Origin: Gnetum montanum
Taxonomy: Eukaryota > Streptophyta > Gnetopsida > Gnetales > Gnetaceae
NCBI GenBank assembly: GCA_015680685.1
Contig: MNCI01008931.1
Coordinates: 1-46,759 of the forward strand
Length of the DNA stretch: 46,759 nucleotides
Direction: 5' to 3'
A program made the position numbers and the translations under genes. This document shows positions 37,301-43,300 of this stretch, piece after piece (within the stretch, counting starts at the first letter, position 1; the number at the start of each line of letters is the position of its first letter). The notes below the pieces were generated by a model. The model was not told the origin of the DNA. It did no database searches and worked only from the letters and a program-made list of their open reading frames with translations.

Positions 37301-40300
37301 GAAAAAGTGTGTAACTTATCATCCTTTTTAATAAGATTAAGTCCATGATCATAAGTAACATTCACATATCTTAAAATGTGTTTTAGATCAAGAAAATGCA
37401 AGGTCGTAAAGTGACATTGCAAACTCTAAATCAAGTCTCGTAGGGCATAAAAATCTAAGTGATCCAATCATCCCTTGATAGAAAGATGCATCAACAAGAA
37501 GAGTGTTATCTGTCAATTCTAGTTTCATATTTCTCAAGAATGTACTTGGCATATTTTGTTTGATGAAATTTTAAACCCTCATTTACTTGATTAACTTGTA
37601 TTCCAAGGAAATATTTTAACTTGCTAACATCTTTCATTTCAAATGGGAGGATTTTGTGGTCAGTTTTTAAGAGCTTTTCAAGAAAGTTAACATGTCTCAA
37701 TTCATTGTTAAATGATCTTTGTTCAAGCCTACATTGTTCTCAATGTGAAAATATGAACAGCTGGAAAAAAATTTATTTATGTAGATTTCAAAAGTTTGGG
37801 ACCATGTTAATCCATCATGGTCCTCAAGCTTGATGCATATCGGATTTTATTGTTTTCTCTCCTTTTTATTTAATATATGAATATATCAAATTTTGCTGCT
37901 TGTCTGCTCCAAAAATCTGAATTTTAATTCCATAATGATGACCATCCCTAGTTAGAGACTGTTTATGTTTGCTATTTAATGTTCACTGTTTTTCCAATTC
38001 CATAAAATAAAAATAATAACAATAATAACAGTCACCTAGTGGATCTGCCCTACATATCCTTTTTTTAAAGAAATTAGAGATTGTGTCTATCCTCTATTTC
38101 GGCCTGATAAAAGAAAAGCTTATTATCTATTTTTCATGGATGGTATTTTACTTCCCATGATTCTGCCTTTCAAATTAAAGATATTCCAAAGACTGAAATT
38201 GCCCTAGGCTGAGAGAGAACATTGTGAAATTCCCACTTCCATGAACCGTGTTGATGATTATAATTTCAGATTTATTTCAGGCCCTCCTCCCCTAAACTCA
38301 GATTTGATTGCCAAAAATTCAAGCCCTACTTTTAGACTTTGTTTACCAAATTTAGGATGCCTAAAAATGGAGGATAACATTGGCTCATTTTCACATGAAA
38401 AGCAGACCTACGTAACTCTCTTCATTGTATGATGTAAGCTAATTCTTATATGGCACTTAAAAAGGAACTTGAGATGCATAGTTATCTTCTTTTAATTGCA
38501 TGTTGAGGATAATGGATCTTGGAAGCCTGGAAACCTCCTTGAAGTAAGTCTATAATTACATAATGAATGTTTTGACCATTTTGTCATAGTTAGATTTCCT
38601 TTCATGCAATGTAAAATATTATTTATTTATTCTTATTTCAATATGCTGACTCCATTTATTTATCAGCCATTATGTTCTTCTATTTGTGCAAAGAAAAGAA
38701 AGAAAACATCTGTGCGATCATGTAGGCAGCAATAGGACATCCTTTGTAGGTAGCAAGAGCCTCAAGCCCAGCAATGACAAGAAGAGGAGATCCGATGGCA
38801 AGATGCTGCCAAAAGGATAAGGCTCCAAACCAGGCAAGCTCAAGATGACGGGAGGAATAATTTCATTGAGGGCCAGAGAAAAACTGTAAAGATCTGGTTT
38901 AGATCTAAGAGGTGCCCTTACATGGTGCTGTGTGCCAACTTTTGGGCACCAAGTCAAGATCTAAATGCTTTTGTGAGAAAACATTCACAAGAGCTACAAT
39001 CCGATAAAGCACGCACCTGCCTCTAGATGAACAGCTACCACGTGCTAAAGAGTTAAAGAATCAAAATGAAGCACAGCTTACCCTCCACAGGGAGTTAAGG
39101 TAATTTTATATGTGTTCCTTCTTACCATTTTCCACATGATGCATTGTAGATTTTGTCATTTTGTCCACAATGTTGGTCAGCGTTTTATAGGTTTTAAAAA
39201 TGTTTTGGGTTTTTGGAATGATGTTGTTTTTGGTGACTGGCTGGGGACTTTGGCCCAATTGTTTTTAGTTTGTCTTTGGCTCTCTTTGCATATTGTTGTT
39301 TCAGGTTCAACCCATACACAGGCTTTCATATGCTATGTAAGCTATTTGCTCACATTTCCATGTACATTTTCTTTTCCAACTAATGATATTCCAACCTTTT
39401 CTTTCAAAAAATGCTAATTAAAAGAAGATGCTACCTCGTGAAATCAAAGAGACCATCTTAGCAATACTCAGAAGGGGATTTTCCATTACTCTTCTTGCAA
39501 GCTTTCTCATTGATTTTGGAGTTTCTGTGCAATGGCTGCAAACTAAATGTTCTTTGAATAAACAACACGTTTCTAAAGTATTTAATTTTCAAATTTAAGG
39601 AGATGGATCTATGAACATATGCAGTCTGTGAACTACTTGAAGGAAAATCCGTATTGTTTAGTTGGTCATCATGTTAAAGCTAGTCTTATACCACTGCTAA
39701 AGAAGATTTGTCTCAAACAATATATGCCATACATGACAGTTACTTGGAAGAGGTTTGCAGATCTCCACATACTGTTGTCCATGCAATAAATATCTAGGAT
39801 GAAAGCTGCAATGTTGATAAGAACCAGAATCAGGAAAGTACAATTTACATCTGAGAACATTCAAAATATATCTGAAGAAATAATTAACTCACTGAAGGCC
39901 AGGAATATCACTTATGTTTGAAGGAATGTCGTGTTGAAATAAAACAGCAAATGTAGGCAAAACCTGCAACAGAAAATGGAAATGATGAAATTATTTTCAT
40001 GTGAGATGTTTTGTCTATATTTTTCTAGCAACATTTTCATTCATGACACATTCATAATAAAGATGTGTCATGCACATTAGAGAAAAACATAGGAATAATA
40101 GATTGATATGCTATTTTGTCAAAGCTTACATATGTTGCATGAAAATTCTCAAGGAAGGAGTAGGCTTTACAAAATACAAACAACCAACAATAGTAATGCT
40201 ATAATAGACCAGTGGTATAAAAATAAACAATTTCGTGAAAGATATCCCACCAAATGTTCTAGCTCATAATTCAAGAACTTTCTAGCATGTATTTTAATAA

Positions 40301-43300
40301 ATCTCATAATATTGTCTGCCTAATCACTATGCCAATGATACAATGATTGTCACTAAAAGCATGGTCTCGGAAGCTAGATCTATCCATCAAAGTATTGATG
40401 CACTGACAGCACAATTGGGGTTGGCGATCAACTAGCAAAAATCCCCAATCTACTTCACCGATATGCCTCCAAAAGTCAAGGCTAGAGCCATGAATATGCT
40501 TAATATCCAGCAGGGTAACATTAATGATGTATATCTCAGCCTTCCAATGTTAGAAATTAAGTTCCACAGGAATGTGATAAACTGAGTTGCTTGATATATT
40601 TACCAGTTCAAAGTAAAGTCAAACCATCAAGCAGAATGAACATCATCAACAAGAAAGCCCATGGTTAAAGCATGCAAATGCTGTAATGGATGTTCAGAGT
40701 TACAAACAAGTAAAGTGAACCAGCCTCGGGGCATGGCTATGCTGTCAGGTAGACAGGCTACCCATGGAAAATCATCATTAAATCCTTTACCTAACTTAAC
40801 AGTCAGCCCATGTAAATAGGATAAAGTTACCATCATTATGATGATTGCTGTATTGTTTTCTTTAATTTTCATGGTACATTTTATAAAATCATGTTATGTT
40901 TTAAAAAGCATTCATAGCTTATAAAACTTGAAAAATGTACAAAGGTTAGGATCTTAACGTTCCAAACGAGGAATTTTTGTTAATGTGTAAAAAGGGGGAT
41001 GAATGTGAAGCCTTCCAAAACTAGAAAACTGTAAGCCTCATTTATCTAAATGGGGAGAGTCAAGTCAAAATTAAAACGTTAAAATGACATTTGAATAAGT
41101 ATGTCATATTGAAGCTTTGACGCGATAGAAGTCTGAAGTTCCGATATTTGTCAAGATGCTATTTGATTTATTTCTCATCATTCTCTCATTAATGCTTTGA
41201 TTTCAGGGATTCTCTTGATAATTTCATTATCTGTTATGCATGAATTTGGAATTTCATGATCTGATTTAAAGAATTATGAATGCTTTCATGATAGAATGAG
41301 TAGAATATGATACAACTGAAATAAGTTTGAAGAAGTTTACGATAGTTTATACAAAATCTGAAGAGAATAAGAAGAGTTCTATGAGAATTATACATGCTAA
41401 GGCTTGTATTATGCTGCATTTGAAGATTAAGGCTTTAATTTCTTGAATTGTTAGGTTTGCATCTTATTATCGAATTCAAGCTGTTTGTTACAAGATTCAA
41501 GCATTATTCATCTATTCTCATTAAGTTTCAATAATTCGTATATTAAATGCTATTAAAATAAATCCTTTCATGCTAAAATCTTTTAAGATCATTAGATCGT
41601 TGACCTCGTTAAAGTTTTTCCAGGCTAATAAGTGCCTCTACATCAACTCTAAAGTCAAAAGGAGAAATTTCAAGCATGTTAGAAGAATTTTAATTTTAAA
41701 GCCTTCTTCTCATTCTACTACATGTCTGTAGTGAACTTTATTCGAACCATACTTATGAAGATTGAATCGGGATTGTGATGTAGGCAATTCCAAATCATGA
41801 TCCGAACAATTGCAATCCAGATCAATTCTGGATGGCAACTCCAAACGATTCCAAATTGTGATTTCAGCAGATTCCAAACAATTCCAAATTCTTTAAAAAC
41901 ACCATTCAAATAACAAAATTTGAGACTCAATACAACTATAAAAGTAGAAAGAATGATCATAGAATATTCTGAATATACATCAACAACAATTTCAAAGTAT
42001 TCAGCACTTTAAGCACACCCTTTTTTGCAAGGAGTAATGCATTTGGAGTGCAACGCATTTTTGAGGAGCTCAACATTACATTCTTCACCTCATTTTGAAT
42101 CACTTAGACAGCTGATTTAAGACATTCTTCAGCTCATTTATTTTAGTTGATAGTGAATACTAAATGCTATAGTGTAGCAGCACAAAGAAACAACCTACAG
42201 TGTAGCTTACATTTGAAACTTTTTATGATATATATGAGAGTATAAATAATGAATTTATGTTGATGTTCATACTTGATGCAATGTTGTTAAATTAATAAAA
42301 AGATCATCACCTGGAGCCACAATGCTCATCCCACCAAGCAAGGTCTCGAGAGGATCAATAGATGAGTGAAAACCTAACCTTTTTGAGTGGCCACCGCCAA
42401 GTTTGAAACCAAATCTTTGACTTGAGAAATGAGCACCTTACCATCACTCCAAATGATGGTCCTAATGTTGTTATATTAATATATCTAAAAATTTATATTT
42501 TAAAGTTGAATATATTGTCTTTTTATGGATTTTCAATTTTTTTGTCTTCTTAATTGCATATACTTTTGAAAATGATTAAAATTTTCATATTTATTTAATG
42601 TTTTTTAATATTGTGATTCCACGCAATGCTGAATCATGATCTGTGATTCAAAACCTTAGGAATGAAAAAACCCTGGCAGTGCTGTGCAGTTCAAAAAACT
42701 CAGAGATCTATGAGGTGTTGTGGATGGAGGACAGGAAATCATTGTTCCCAAGCATGATAGATGTCAGCTTTTGCAGGCCTGTTGCTATCTCATTGAGTTA
42801 GTTTGGTTTAGCATTCCTAGAATGTGAAGGAGAGATACTCTTCAGGTCCGCCCTCTCCTCCTGGAAGGGAGGGATTATTGGTTTCAGTTCAGCTCTGTTT
42901 CTGTTTACTATTGATCAGTGTTTTTGTAGCGACCTTACTGTGGTTCATTTTATACATTGCTGTTACTGACCTTTGAGGGTTTCTCCAATTTTGGTCAGTG
43001 GAGCAGCCGTTCTGGTCATAAGTTTTCTTCTGTTTTTTCCCCCAACGCATTAACAGATGATCCCAACTTCCTCTCAAAAAAACTTGTCAAATATGGACAT
43101 AAAAAAATTTAGCTACTGAAATCAAATTTTCTTATGTTCGATACTCACATCAGCAGCATTAGCAATCATTAGTTTCATTGTTGAGAAAAACAAAACAAAA
43201 AGACTGGTACTGTTCTGGAAAATTGTTTTTAAAAAAAATACACAAAGACACAATCAAAAGGAAAACTACAGACAACAATAAATTCACAGCTGAAATAAAA

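Noticed and set aside
41718-41960. 80-codon minus-strand ORF
   Set aside because: It comes from short degenerate repeats around attccaaa and shows no protein family features.
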